64,000 nucleotides of DNA from Tetragonia tetragonoides (Eukaryota; Streptophyta; Magnoliopsida; Caryophyllales; Aizoaceae), in contig CM076147.1 in the NCBI GenBank assembly GCA_038025085.1, forward strand, positions 11,900,501 to 11,964,500, written 5' to 3'. The notes beneath the pieces are model-generated. The model was not told the DNA's origin. It worked only from the letters and a program-made list of their open reading frames with translations, and ran no database searches. The translations under genes and the position numbers were made by a program. The first letter of the stretch is position 1, and every line of letters starts with the position of its first letter. Below, piece by piece: positions 11,501 to 19,196 of this stretch.

Positions 11501-14500
11501 CCTGTGGAGCTCGATGTCTATGATTTCAAAGGGCCTGGAGTTGCTATGGCTATGTTCAATGTTGATTCAGTATGTATTCTTACTTTAGTCTCTTAACTCT
11601 CTCACTCACCAATACTAAAAAATAGATTCAGAAAATGAATTTGTCTATTTTCTCCCTTGTTTTCATCTTCTGTATTTTCAGTCTATTCGGAGTTTTGCTG
11701 AATCATCAATGTCATTAGCCTTTGCAAAGAAGTGGCCACTTTATTTAAGTACCAAAAATACAATCCTTAAAAAGTATGATGGAAGGTAAATTATGGGCCC
11801 ATCATCATTTTTTATCTTTTACTAAATTCTAGTATTTGATAGATTCTTTGAATGTGGTTATGAAAGCCTGAAAGGATATGCTAACTTCTGTATGTTCTGG
11901 ATGTCCCCAGGTTCAAGGACATATTTCAGGAGGTATATGAAGAGAAGTGGAAACCAAAATTTGAAGAGCACTCAATATGGTTAGTTTGATATGCAATAAG
12001 TGTGAAATGTTATAATCAACATGTCGTAGGATTCGTTACAAATAAGTACCTTTGCATTCAGGTATGAGCATCGACTGATTGATGATATGGTGGCTTATGC
12101 TTTAAAAAGTGACGGTGGATATGTTTGGGCATGTAAGAACTATGATGGAGATGTCCAGAGTGATCTACTAGCACAAGGTAGGATTTTTCTGGTGCTGTTT
12201 TTTGTTGAGTTGAAACAAGGTGATATGATTCATTCATTATGGTGGAAGTGGTTTTCTAAGATACCTGATAATCTGAATCTTTTAATGTATGAATTTCTCT
12301 GATTCTTGTGTTAGGTCGAAGCTCTTGAATATATGCCACTACAAGTGTCAACCACAACGACACAACCACCTAGTAGTATGTATAGTATGGCAGGTCTCTC
12401 ATGATATTTGAAATCTTACAAGTGCTAAAGCTATTTTGTAAAAGTCATTCGAAGGATTTTCTTTTAGATAGGAAGCGTAAAGTACTTAAAATAGTAAGGG
12501 GTGGGGATTATAGTAACTGGAGAATGTCTTTCACACTCGTGTTGAAGCAGTTTCCACTCCCTTAGCTCGTTAAATTTCAAAGAAAGTGAGGAATAAAGAA
12601 GAAGAAGAAGCATGAATAGCATGTTGTGCACTGGAGTGGAAGAACCTCTCTTTAATAGGATTGTAACGATAATGAAATGATTTTGGGGATTTTAATGGGG
12701 AATAAGGAAAGTCATTATAAAGTGACCGATAACGCAGGTGGCAGTGTGACATGGGAGATGGTGCATTTGCAAAAGGCCAAGAGTCTCAAAAACAACAAAA
12801 GTTAGTAAGGAATCCTCCACCTCAAATTCATCAGATGGACCTCAGAGTGATCGTTTTGTTTGAAAAAACCTAGTTGATCGAAGTCATTTTTTATCATCTC
12901 TTCTCTTTTGCTCGTAGGTTTTTAACTTGCCTCTTCGGATCCTTGCTTTTTGATTGTTACACTCCCTTTTGTGGGGATGAGGGTGTCCACTGGCCAGTGT
13001 CGTGTCTGAATATACCTGAATCCCCGCCTTGTATGATACCTCCCAACTTCCACCTTTCCTTAGATCACCTCATTATTAAGTATAATTTCCTACAACACGT
13101 GTACATCCATCAAAGTATCCTTGTCTCAGTCACTGGTGTATCTTGTACTTGGAATCTACACTTCAGAATTCGAAATTCTTTTTTAACCATGTAAAATGAT
13201 ATGATGGAACTAGGTTTTGTTTTTCTTTTTTTTGTTTGGTATTGAAGTTTCTGGCACAGTTGGGCTTTCTCCATTTAGGATTGTAATGTGTCATGGTTGA
13301 TAGATGGTTCAAGACTTTAAGTAAGAAAAGGAAGATAATAAGATTAAGAATAGAGGCTCATGAACAATTGGATGCAAGTTACTGCTGCTACTCTACTGAT
13401 TGCTCTTTCAAGTCAGTTCTCCATCTTGCTTCAATGGCCTTTTGTTGAGTGTGGATTGGTTCAGTATGTATTATTACCATGCAGGAGTATAGATGAACAT
13501 GAACATGTTAAAGTAATAATATTCGGGGCTAAATAATAGTTTATGATAAGGCTAACCAAATCTAGATTGAATGTGCCAATGGTAACCTTCATTTGATGTT
13601 GAAAGTTGAAACCTTATAAATTCCTGGAAGTGCATGTTAGCATGTGATTCCTTTTCAGAATTATTCTCATATCACCTGCCTGATATTAGACAATAAGCCT
13701 TCTTTTGCTGTCTTCAGGTTTTGGGTCTCTGGGCCTAATGACATCTGTACTGGTTAGTTGAAACTTGATTGCCTTCTTATGTTTTGTAGTCAGTATGTCC
13801 CTGGTTGATCATCATTTTTTTATGGCCACAATGTTTCAGCTGTCTTCTGATGGGAAAACATTAGAAGCGGAAGCAGCTCACGGGACTGTAACGAGGCATT
13901 TTCGATTGCATCAGAAAGGGCAAGAAACAAGCACTAACAGTATTGCTTCCATATTTGCATGGACACGTGGACTACAACATAGGTAAAGTTCTATTTTTGT
14001 CCTTTCAAACAACAAAAAATCTATGTTTCCCAGAGCTCTGTTTCACTGGGAGGCCTTTTTTCATTTTAAGTCATTGTGCTGCAAGTCTAGCATATTTAGG
14101 AGAGAATTTGGCTTCTGACTTCATTGCTACTTCTAACCCTTCATCGTTTTTTCCAACTATATTAGGGCGAAACTTGATGGAAATCAGAGGTTGCTTGACT
14201 TTATTGAGAAATTGGAAGGCGCCTGCATCGACACGGTGGAATCAGGGAAAATGACTAAAGATCTGGCCATACTGGCTCATGGACCAAAGTGAGTGCTAAC
14301 TAGTACTATCTTTTTGCTCTGCTAAGTCTTCCCCATTTTAAGTAGTTTGCTTAATTTCTATGAATGAGCCTGTGTTGCCCAGGTGACTACCGGGCCTGAG
14401 TGGAGGGTTCCGGGCCTGAGTGGAGGGTTCCTTAGGAGGGTAGGTTGGATTTTGTTGGTTAGTACATTAGAGATCTGAATGTGAACTTTAGGTTTCATGA

Positions 14501-14771
14501 GAATGATGTTGAGACTGCGCAGATATCATCGTTGGCCATAGAACAACTGGTGTTTTTCTTTACTACAGAACAGTCTCTTATAAATCTTATTCTTATACTT
14601 GGTCTACATTTCTCTAAATTTTTTGTTCCCTCATTCCTCTTGTCTTGGCATTTGATTTCTTTGTGCTGTGTGCTTTGCAGGGTCACTAGGGAACTCTACC
14701 TTAATACTGAAGAATTCATTGATGCTGTTGCTCACAATCTCCTTGCGAAAATTGAAGTACCATCACATTGA
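1977..14771 (+). CDS. ICDH: NADP-dependent isocitrate dehydrogenase, organellar isoform (15 exons)
   Basis: Oxidatively decarboxylates isocitrate to 2-oxoglutarate with NADP+, yielding NADPH and CO2 (EC 1.1.1.42), as a Mg/Mn-dependent homodimer. Exons: 1977-2211, 2320-2363, 2470-2579, 6074-6111, 6402-6479, 11116-11169, 11286-11387, 11481-11569, 11682-11785, 11911-11979, 12062-12177, 13718-13752, 13840-13982, 14166-14288, 14681-14771. All introns are GT-AG, phases agree, and the sum is 1431 nt (476 residues plus TGA). Residues 1 to about 54 are a Ser-rich presequence ending in RCF|AS, the R-x-F cleavage pattern of plant mitochondrial presequences. The enzyme core starts at about residue 66. 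Counting from human IDH1, substrate and metal residues are present: T141, S158, R164, R173, R196, Y203, K275, D315, D338, D342, and the NADP-binding HGTVTRH at 372-378. The family signature NYDGDVQSD...GSLGL is intact across the exon 11/12 junction. Length and N-terminus fit the plant mitochondrial/plastid isoform rather than the shorter cytosolic one. The exact compartment is inferred. Confidence 0.96.
2320..2363 (+). CDS. ICDH: ICDH exon 2
   Basis: Completes Gly79 and encodes residues 80-93 ([14 protein letters not shown]), the conserved start of the large domain. Acceptor tttag, donor gtatgc. It follows a 108-bp intron and ends in phase 0. Confidence 0.95.
2470..2579 (+). CDS. ICDH: ICDH exon 3
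   Basis: Encodes residues 94-129 and two bases of Lys130, including the conserved [10 protein letters not shown] and RDATDDKVT blocks. The donor gtatgt uses the G of the apparent AAG codon; exon 4 restores that base. Confidence 0.95.
3314..3442. repeat. 72-bp tandem duplication in intron 3
   Basis: The segment beginning 'ttttgggacagtaggat' at 3314 recurs at 3386 as 'ttttgggacattaggag'. Both are followed by 'aatgaagcagttgctaggct' with few substitutions. The period is 72 bp, a simple local duplication. Confidence 0.85.
3682..3812 (-). mobile_element. Au/TS-type SINE, 3' portion
   Basis: Read on the minus strand, the copy shows the known 3' half of this plant SINE group. There is a 'gaagcagcctctct' block, then 'ggggtaaggctacgtacatc', then 'agaccccgcc', and finally a (TTG)n tail (the 'aacaac' run at 3682-3698 on the plus strand). 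The tRNA-like 5' head is not evident, so the copy is probably 5' truncated. Recognition rests on remembered family features; the exact family name is uncertain. Confidence 0.75.
4059..4269 (-). pseudogene. LINE reverse-transcriptase ORF2 C-terminal fragment, broken
   Basis: On the minus strand, the open frame 4241-4059 contains [18 protein letters not shown] followed by an [17 protein letters not shown] stretch, typical of the C-terminal tail of plant LINE ORF2 proteins. Upstream on the same strand (4269-4245) the family's RRxxDAPV block is readable in a different frame. The two parts are separated by an apparent 7-bp insertion (gtgactcgtg) that adds an in-frame stop. The rest of ORF2 is absent, so it is a dead fragment. 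Confidence 0.7.
5035..5156 (+). mobile_element. Possible LINE-like 3' tail
   Basis: The end of this stretch ('ggattccttatcctctt', a T-rich run, 'tttgataaataaatttttcc', then an A-rich tail near 5145-5156) resembles 3' ends of retroposed plant LINEs. It shares the 'ttatcctc' wording with the small insert at 5941-6012. No coding part or target duplication was found, so this is tentative. Confidence 0.3.
5431..5560. repeat. Polypyrimidine (CT)n/(C)n tract
   Basis: About 130 bp of almost pure C and T on the plus strand, ending in a run of about 20 CT repeats. It is a low-complexity microsatellite, prone to length change and to unusual (H-DNA type) structure in vitro. Confidence 0.98.
5768..5905 (+). 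mobile_element. Possible diverged SINE
   Basis: Contains 'tgttcaataccc', a degenerate Pol III B box, followed by 'catgttggg...cac' and 'tagccg'. These parallel 'catgttggg...cac' and 'ggccg' in the SINE-like copy at 186-350. The similarity is weak; it could be chance. Confidence 0.3.
5941..6012 (+). mobile_element. Short retroposed insert with poly(A) and target duplication
   Basis: A 72-bp segment ending in an A-run (6006-6014) is flanked by imperfect direct repeats: 'aattgacgaagcctctgtcg' at 5920 and 'aatttaacgaagcctatgtt' at 6013. The layout of target duplication, body and poly(A) is that of a 5'-truncated LINE-mediated insertion. The family is unknown. Confidence 0.4.
6074..6111 (+). CDS. 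ICDH: ICDH exon 4
   Basis: A 38-nt exon encoding the end of Lys130 through Pro142 ([12 protein letters not shown]), plus the first base of Asp143. Thr141 corresponds to isocitrate-contacting Thr77 of human IDH1. Acceptor gcag, donor gtaagt. Confidence 0.95.
6402..6479 (+). CDS. ICDH: ICDH exon 5
   Basis: Encodes Asp143-Asp168, including SPNGTIRNI. Ser158, Asn160 and Arg164 match the isocitrate-binding Ser94, Asn96 and Arg100 of human IDH1. It is separated from exon 4 by a 290-bp intron. Confidence 0.95.
7567..7992. repeat. Diverged direct duplication, about 180-bp units, offset about 248 bp
   Basis: The stretch at 7567-7745 (cagttagcagtat...aacatgcacattaacatcat...aaccatagatgat...ggttccatgt) recurs at 7815-7992 with the same words in the same order (cagtcagcagtat...aacatgtacatcaacatcat...aaccatagatgat...ggttccatgt). 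The copies have diverged and carry small indels. Function unknown. Confidence 0.8.
8846..9062. mobile_element. MITE-like element (candidate hAT-type)
   Basis: The left end reads 'ggtttggctgagtggcaaac'. The right end reads 'gttgcttgccaaacatagcc', whose complement starts 'ggctatgtttggcaagcaac'. The body is built of repeated 'aaaagctaaagc' and 'gggagcttttgattacc' words in both orientations. The outer flanks share 'aatttag', a possible target duplication. No coding capacity. The superfamily is a guess. Confidence 0.45.
9340..9470. repeat. Pyrimidine-rich low-complexity tract
   Basis: C/T-dominated stretch with runs such as 'ctctctcccccccccc' near 9433-9450. It creates open frames on both strands only because stop codons are scarce in this composition. 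No element or gene identified. Confidence 0.8.
11116..11169 (+). CDS. ICDH: ICDH exon 6
   Basis: Encodes Gly169-Pro186 ([18 protein letters not shown]), plus the first base of Gly187. Arg173 matches substrate-binding Arg109 of human IDH1. Acceptor tgtag, donor gtattt. Confidence 0.95.
11286..11387 (+). CDS. ICDH: ICDH exon 7: catalytic Arg/Tyr
   Basis: Encodes Gly187-Phe220. The block [14 protein letters not shown] carries Arg196 (human IDH1 Arg132, isocitrate carboxylate contact) and the catalytic acid Tyr203 (IDH1 Tyr139). Both are present. Confidence 0.96.
11481..11569 (+). CDS. ICDH: ICDH exon 8
   Basis: Encodes Val221-Ser250 ([20 protein letters not shown]...FNVDS). The [13 protein letters not shown] wording is that of organellar plant isoforms rather than the cytosolic one. 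The last codon reads Ser where relatives usually have Glu (DESIR); the donor gtatgt is normal. Confidence 0.94.
11682..11785 (+). CDS. ICDH: ICDH exon 9: catalytic Lys
   Basis: Encodes Ser251-Gly284 and two bases of Arg285. [15 protein letters not shown] contains Lys275, the counterpart of catalytic base Lys212 of human IDH1, which is contributed across the dimer interface. Confidence 0.96.
11911..11979 (+). CDS. ICDH: ICDH exon 10
   Basis: Completes Arg285 and encodes residues 286-307 ([22 protein letters not shown]), plus two bases of Trp308. Acceptor cccag, donor gttagt. Confidence 0.95.
12062..12177 (+). CDS. ICDH: ICDH exon 11: metal-binding Asp residues
   Basis: Encodes residues 308-346. 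Asp315 (RLIDD), Asp338 and Asp342 (NYDGDVQSD) correspond to metal ligands Asp252, Asp275 and Asp279 of human IDH1. The family signature begins here and continues in exon 12. Confidence 0.96.
12178..13717 (+). other. ICDH intron 11 (1540 bp)
   Basis: Donor gtagga, acceptor ttcag. It splits the enzyme signature at Gly347. No repeat, transposon or gene was recognised; the open frames at 12570-12752 (-) and 12874-13194 (+) match nothing known to me and look incidental. Confidence 0.88.
13718..13752 (+). CDS. ICDH: ICDH exon 12
   Basis: A 35-nt microexon-sized exon encoding Gly347-Leu358 ([12 protein letters not shown]), the second half of the isocitrate dehydrogenase signature. Phases on both sides fit. 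Confidence 0.94.
13840..13982 (+). CDS. ICDH: ICDH exon 13: NADP-binding loop
   Basis: Encodes residues 359-405 and two bases of Arg406. HGTVTRH (372-378) is the NADP-binding loop; Arg377 and His378 match Arg314 and His315 of human IDH1, which select NADP over NAD. The conserved [15 protein letters not shown] follows. Confidence 0.96.
14166..14288 (+). CDS. ICDH: ICDH exon 14
   Basis: Completes Arg406 and encodes residues 407-446 ([18 protein letters not shown]...[16 protein letters not shown]), plus two bases of Lys447. Acceptor attag, donor gtgagt. Confidence 0.95.
14289..14680 (+). other. ICDH intron 14 (392 bp) with a 20-bp tandem duplication
   Basis: Donor gtgagt, acceptor ttgcag. 'ccgggcctgagtggagggtt' is repeated exactly head to tail at 14390-14409 and 14410-14429. 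Nothing else noted. Confidence 0.9.
14681..14771 (+). CDS. ICDH: ICDH exon 15 and stop
   Basis: Completes Lys447 and encodes residues 448-476, including the conserved [16 protein letters not shown], then a short tail ending in Ser-His and TGA. There is no C-terminal peroxisomal signal of the SKL type. Confidence 0.96.
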
Positions 14772-15360
14772 ATACTGCTCCTTGTTTTCTGACTTCACTG
14801 CTTGAAATAAAAATGGCGTATGAGACTAGATAAGTTTAACTTCAGAATTGATGTCTTTTGTCGTACGATGTCAATGTGGGATTCAGTGCAAGGTAGATTG
14901 CCCTTCTGCTTATCCTTTTTCCGATTTCTTCGTGTGAACTTGTACATGACTGGCCATTACATATGGAATGAGGAAAGATAGTTTCTCAAGCATTTCAACG
15001 TTTCACGGTCTTAAGTTTTGATTAGATTTGAAAGTTTTGTTTGTGAGGTCTACATTTATACAAGTTTAAAATACTAAGCTCTCCCACTTTGAGAACGCGG
15101 TTAGTGCAAATTGCACTCTCAATCTTAGAATATGATAGTATGATACATGTGCTGATGTGCTTGTGGCTAACCCCTCAAAAGTTTGTACAAATATTTAATA
15201 ATACAAGGTTCTTAATGTGCAAAAGTTGTATTTGGCGTAAAGTACAACTTTCATACATCAGCTTTTTAATGTTACCACTTCGTACTCCATAAATGATATG
15301 GTGTTTGGTAATATTATTCAGATAAATGAATTTGTGATTATAAATAACATTTTAGCATGT
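14772..15360 (+). other. 3' flank of ICDH with poly(A) signal
   Basis: An AATAAA lies at 14806-14811, 35 nt after the stop, and could act as the polyadenylation signal. Other A/T-rich signals further down could also serve. No other gene is visible before the hairpin element at 15361. Confidence 0.55.
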
Positions 15361-15477
15361 CTTGTGTGGACTTAGTTCACCATGGACCAAGAATGCTAGT
15401 GCAAAAATTTAGAGACATAAAAGGTATATATAAAAAGATTTAGTTCATTGGTCCATCATGGACTAAGTCCACACAAG
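15361..15477. mobile_element. 117-bp hairpin MITE
   Basis: The first 30 bp ('cttgtgtggacttagt...catggaccaa') and the reverse complement of the last 30 bp ('cttgtgtggacttagt...gatggaccaa') match at 27 of 30 positions, with the outer 16 bp perfect. The loop is A/T-rich. The size and near-perfect inverted ends are those of a miniature inverted-repeat element. No clear target duplication, so the superfamily is open. Confidence 0.75.
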
Positions 15478-15499
15478 TTTTTGTAATAACTTTTTTGGA

Positions 15500-16440
15500 T
15501 AACTGATCATTAATAAGTGTATTCACAAATAAATTGTAAAAAAGTTTTGGAGAAATAACAAATCAATTGTGCAAATCAGCAACGGAACTGCTTAACGTAA
15601 ATCCCAAATTACTGAATGCAAATATTTTTGTCTCAATACTTCCCAACCTACCCTTTTTTGAAAAATAAAATTTTTACCCTAATTCTTTATACTTCTCACA
15701 TCTCTCCTTTATCTGGTGCTCCATTCAATACCTAAATTAATTAGCATGGATCTGACAATACATTTACACAATTAATAATGATATACAAGTTGAATTTGAT
15801 CATTCGCAGTTAGTAGAATTTCATCATTCACTATTTTCGGTTTTTGGCTGGTGGCCTTGGCTCCTAGCAAATTAGCAAAGTTGCGTTCTGGTGGCTACAT
15901 GGCGGCGTTCGGTTGGGGCGTTGGGTGGGTGGAGGCCGGTTGGATGGGTGTCATGTGGGTGGTCCCGTTAGGAGGGATAAAGGGGGCGACATGAGAGAGA
16001 AGGGGACAGTGGAGGCGGAATTGAAAACGGCGGCGGTTGAGCAGGCGTCCATAGAAGATTGGGCTGTGTAAATTGATTTTGCAAGTTATAATTGGCTCAA
16101 ATGATGAAGAAGAAGATAATGATGACTGGAATTGAATTGGGTGCAAATTAAAATTGAATACATATGATATATGCAAGTATGCAACAATCGTGAATCCTTA
16201 ATGAGAGAGGAGAGAGGAGAGAGGAGGGAAGGCAAAGGAATTTTGGAGTGTGTGATTTAGAGGGTATTTTGGGAAAAAGGATTTACATTTAGTAATTTAG
16301 GAATTTACGTTTAGCAATTTCCATCAGCAAATGGAAAGGGGCGCCCGTTCGAAAGTAGCAAAATTGATTTTAATTCACAGCAATTTTGCTTGAATGGGAA
16401 CTTTCTATCGCAACATTAGTAAGAAGTTTTTCTTTCAAGA
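15500..16440 (+). repeat. Repeat X, copy A (split by a MULE)
   Basis: Left part 15500-15583 and right part 16323-16440 join to give the same text as copies B and C: 'tcattaata' start, 'aacaaatcaattgt', 'gaaagggg', 'agcaaaattgatt', 'caattttg', 'gaactttc'. The MULE at 15584-16322 sits inside it. The repeat contains a caaaattg...caattttg dyad. Family unknown. Confidence 0.7.
15584..16322. mobile_element. Non-autonomous Mutator-like element, copy 1 (739 bp)
   Basis: The left terminus 'ggaactgcttaacgtaaat' and the complement of the right terminus 'ggaaattgctaaacgtaaat' continue as an inverted repeat of about 40 bp ('..aaattactgaatgcaaat' against '..aaattactaaatgtaaat'). Flanking 9-mers are 'atcagcaac' (15575-15583) and 'atcagcaaa' (16323-16331), 8 of 9 identical: the 9-bp target duplication typical of Mutator-like elements. 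The interior has no transposase. A 93-codon minus-strand frame (16176-15895) is unlike anything I know. Confidence 0.72.
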
Positions 16441-16444
16441 GGAG

Positions 16445-16612
16445 CTTCATTGATAGATGAATTTATTACAAAGAAACTATTGAAGAAACAACAAATCAAT
16501 TGTACAGCTGAAAAGGGACACCCTGTCAAGGTAGCAAAATTGATTATTACACAACAATTTTGTTTCAATGAGAACTTCATATTGCAAGAGGTTTTTTCTT
16601 TCAAGAGCAACT
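16445..16612 (+). repeat. Repeat X, copy B
   Basis: Uninterrupted copy: 'aacaaatcaattgt' at 16489, then 'gaaaagggacaccctg', 'agcaaaattgatt', 'caattttg', 'gaacttcat', 'tttctttcaagag'. It represents the pre-insertion form of copy A and lies directly after it. Confidence 0.72.
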
Positions 16613-16736
16613 AATGAAACTAAGATATAAATTTAAATCATTGCAAACCATCATTCTAACATGCTATCTATGAGAATATTTCAAGATTTCGGCGGGCTTT
16701 CATTTAAATTTTGCTTAAAAAATGCAATTTTTTTAA

Positions 16737-17513
16737 CGAAATTGTTTAACGTAAATTCAAAATTAGTGAACACAAATATTTTTATCCTATTATTTCCGAA
16801 AGTACCTTTTTTATTTGAAACACAACTTTCTTATTATTTTCCTCTCAAATCTCTATATCGTCTTTCAATACATACATTGTAAGAATCTAAAATAAATCAA
16901 ATGAATAATAACTTTGATCGAAATCAATGCTGATATTCATGTTACTATTAGAAAAGACTGATTAGGATATGAACTCTTAATTATTCATTGATTAGTCTCA
17001 TCAAATGGATAAAAACTATTCGGTTTATTGGTGGAGGCCATTTACTTTCTTGCTTCGCCCCCAAATTCTAGGGTTCATCATCATCATCATCATCATTATC
17101 ATCATCATCAATTCCTCAATCACAATTTACAAAACCCAATCAACCAATAATGACTGCCACACAACCTACACCCTCGTTTTCATCCACCAATGATAATATA
17201 ATGAGAAAACAACTCCAAAACCTCCATATCCCAACTAGGCAAAAAACTATCCTTCGAAACCTCTTTTTGCCCAAAATTTATTCTGAAAATATCGAACCAA
17301 CTAAGAATGAAGAGTAGCTTTCTGTATGCTAAATCAATTTGACCTGAAAACTATTGAATCAATAAAAGTTGTGTGCTTAAGATAATAACGATAAGCAGAT
17401 ATGGCAAATGGGGAATTGACAGAGAGAAAGGAGGGAGAGAGGGGAAGGGGTATTGTGGTATTATGGGAAAAAAAAATTATGTTAAGTAATTTACAATTTA
17501 CGTTTAGCACCCC
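16737..17513. mobile_element. Non-autonomous Mutator-like element, copy 2 (about 777 bp)
   Basis: The same family as copy 1, in the same orientation. The left terminus 'cgaaattgtttaacgtaaat' and the complement of the right terminus 'ggggtgctaaacgtaaat' correspond to the copy 1 ends. Shared interior words follow on each side (T-rich after the left end, 'gagag'-rich purines before the right end). The flanks 'tttttttaa' and 'aatttttaa' are compatible with a 9-bp target duplication (7 of 9). It carries an internal (TCA)n run. More diverged than copy 1. Confidence 0.62.
17075..17112. repeat. (TCA)n microsatellite
   Basis: About a dozen TCA/ATC triplets with one interruption, inside the second MULE copy. 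Confidence 0.95.
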
Positions 17514-17889
17514 AATTTTTAAACACGTCGTTTTATCTTTTTAGTTGAATTGATTGACTAATAGGTCATGCTTGGCTCAAACACACTATTGACGTTCAAT
17601 TTTTTGAACGTAGAGAGCACCCAACTCAAAGGCAAGAAAAGAACCAAAAGGCCGATTAGACATCAAGACCATGCCTGAGACGAGCTTGTCGTGGTCATGG
17701 ATGGTGCTTTCATCCCATTTCAGAAGATGTTTATTTTCTTTTCCAAACCTCTCCGCATTAACCCTAGACTATCATAGGCCCAACTCGATCAGGCTTGGAT
17801 ACGCGTTGATCCCTAGTGTGCTTGAGTCAAGTACGACCTACTGGTCAATCTATTCAAGTAAATAAATTTGTAAAATATAAATAAATATC
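17514..17889. other. Intergenic, nothing identified
   Basis: Between MULE copy 2 and repeat X copy C. The open frame 17671-17865 (+) matches no known family. No repeat or RNA signal was seen. Confidence 0.6.
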
Positions 17890-18052
17890 TGATCATTAAT
17901 AGGTGTATTGCGAATATTTTGCAAAGAAACTAATGAAGAATCAACAAATCAATTGTCCAAATGAAAAGGGATGCCATTTTAAAAGTATCAAAATTGATTT
18001 TAATTCCTAGCAATTTAGCTTTAATGAGAACATTATATTGTAAGGAATTTTT
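17890..18052 (+). repeat. Repeat X, copy C
   Basis: A third copy starting 'tcattaataggtgtatt', with 'aacaaatcaattgt', 'gaaaagggatgcc', 'tcaaaattgatt' and 'gagaacattatattg'. It is the most diverged of the three; the internal dyad is partly lost. Confidence 0.7.
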
Positions 18053-18228
18053 TGTTTGTTTGACGTTGGGGTCACCCATGGCTTCGGTTGTTGGTTTATT
18101 GGGGGTTTCTTGGCTGTTTTCCTGGACAAAGGGTGGATGTTGTATGAATCTTTCTCTAAAGCTCGCTATGGTGCTGTGTTTAGGCTTAGGACGGTGGGTG
18201 TTTAAGCTTCAGAAATCTCAAACCTTTA
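18053..18228 (-). mobile_element. Short internal remnant of an LTR retroelement
   Basis: On the minus strand this follows the primer-binding site and would be the leader before gag. It has no gag-like reading frame and stops within about 175 bp at repeat X copy C, so the element is truncated. Assignment rests on position only. Confidence 0.35.
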
Positions 18229-18240
18229 GCTCTGATACCA
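18229..18240 (-). other. Primer-binding site (initiator tRNA-Met type)
   Basis: The plus strand 'gctctgatacca' is the complement of TGGTATCAGAGC, the primer-binding site used by most plant Copia (Ty1-type) retrotransposons, complementary to the 3' end of initiator tRNA-Met. It implies a minus-strand element whose LTR lies at higher coordinates and ends about 3 bp away, at ...CA (complement of 18244-18245). Confidence 0.6.
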
Positions 18241-18243
18241 ATT

Positions 18244-18950
18244 TGATATGATTTTTTTAGGGATTTTTTGTATTTTGATAAATAAAAAAAAAAAAAAAAA
18301 ACATCAAAAGGGATATACCTTTCGAATCACTCAATGGGTTGGGGTTTTCGTTCAAGAATCATCAAGAACAATACTTGCGCATCACACACAAGGGTTTCAA
18401 ACTGAATTAATCAAATTGAGGGGTAAATACTCACGTATTAATCATTAATCATCAAAGACTTTATTACAATTTCGTGCTCTCCCGTATTTATAGACAAAGA
18501 AAACTAAAGCAACTAGGAAACCTATTACAATTAGGAAACTAATGAACTAACAACTTTCCTAAATTAAAAGAGAACAAATAAGAAACATTTTTAATTCCCT
18601 AATGCACGCCTAATGCTAATAACAATCAGATTATTACTCTCCTAAACAATAAATCACGCTTAAAGCAAGTAAAAACAAACTAGGACACAATAACTAAACT
18701 AAAGTCGTTGCCTTGGCGCGCAAGGAATATGTTTTGAAACTTGTAACTCGTTTTTGACCATATTGCTCTTTGAATTAGAGAACACGCAAAGCATTAATGT
18801 TGTAGATCTCGATCTTATCTTTCAACCGAGCTTTGAATCATCACATTTAAATATCGTATGAGCGAGTTATAGCCAAAATAAGAACAAGTGTCAGAACTGC
18901 CAAGATTACGAGCTTCTTCAAAAAGAACGTGATCATATAACGAGAGCTTT
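18244..18950 (-). mobile_element. LTR of a truncated Copia-type retroelement (outer end uncertain)
   Basis: The inner border (plus 'tgatatg' at 18244) lies next to the primer-binding site. On the minus strand a good TATA box (tataaata, 18492-18485) and a downstream aataaag (near 18462) form an LTR promoter/poly(A) arrangement. A (T)n run is at 18281-18300. The outer TG border was not located, so 18950 is only the limit before other sequence; the LTR could be as short as about 450 bp. Transcription would run leftward, away from the satellite and toward the ICDH 3' end. Confidence 0.5.
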
Positions 18951-19196
18951 ATTCCCCATCATGCGCGTGTATTCCAAAGAATCTTCAATGTAGGAGGCAA
19001 TGTAATTGTAACCCATCTTAAAACATGCTCCATAAACGAACATAATAGAACTAAGATTGAATGTTCTTTCAATTCCTCTTGGAAAACACCATTGTTCTTG
19101 TTTAAGACCAAAGTAGAGGAATCAAGATCATTCCTAAGATCTATGTAATAATGAATATGATGTTTATCGTTGTTCAAGCCTATTTCTCCCGCATCA
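18951..19196. other. Junction segment between LTR remnant and satellite
   Basis: A 246-bp stretch resembling neither the satellite monomer nor any element I recognise. It changes abruptly into satellite at about 19197 ('ctacaactcaagc'). An open minus-strand frame (19321-18959) crosses the junction and is not credible as a gene. Confidence 0.6.

Noticed and set aside
12874..13194. 106-codon plus-strand frame in intron 11
   Set aside because: No recognisable domain, and it lies wholly within an intron with correct GT-AG borders.
15895..16176. 93-codon minus-strand frame inside MULE copy 1 as a transposase remnant
   Set aside because: No transposase motif, not conserved in copy 2, and biased composition.
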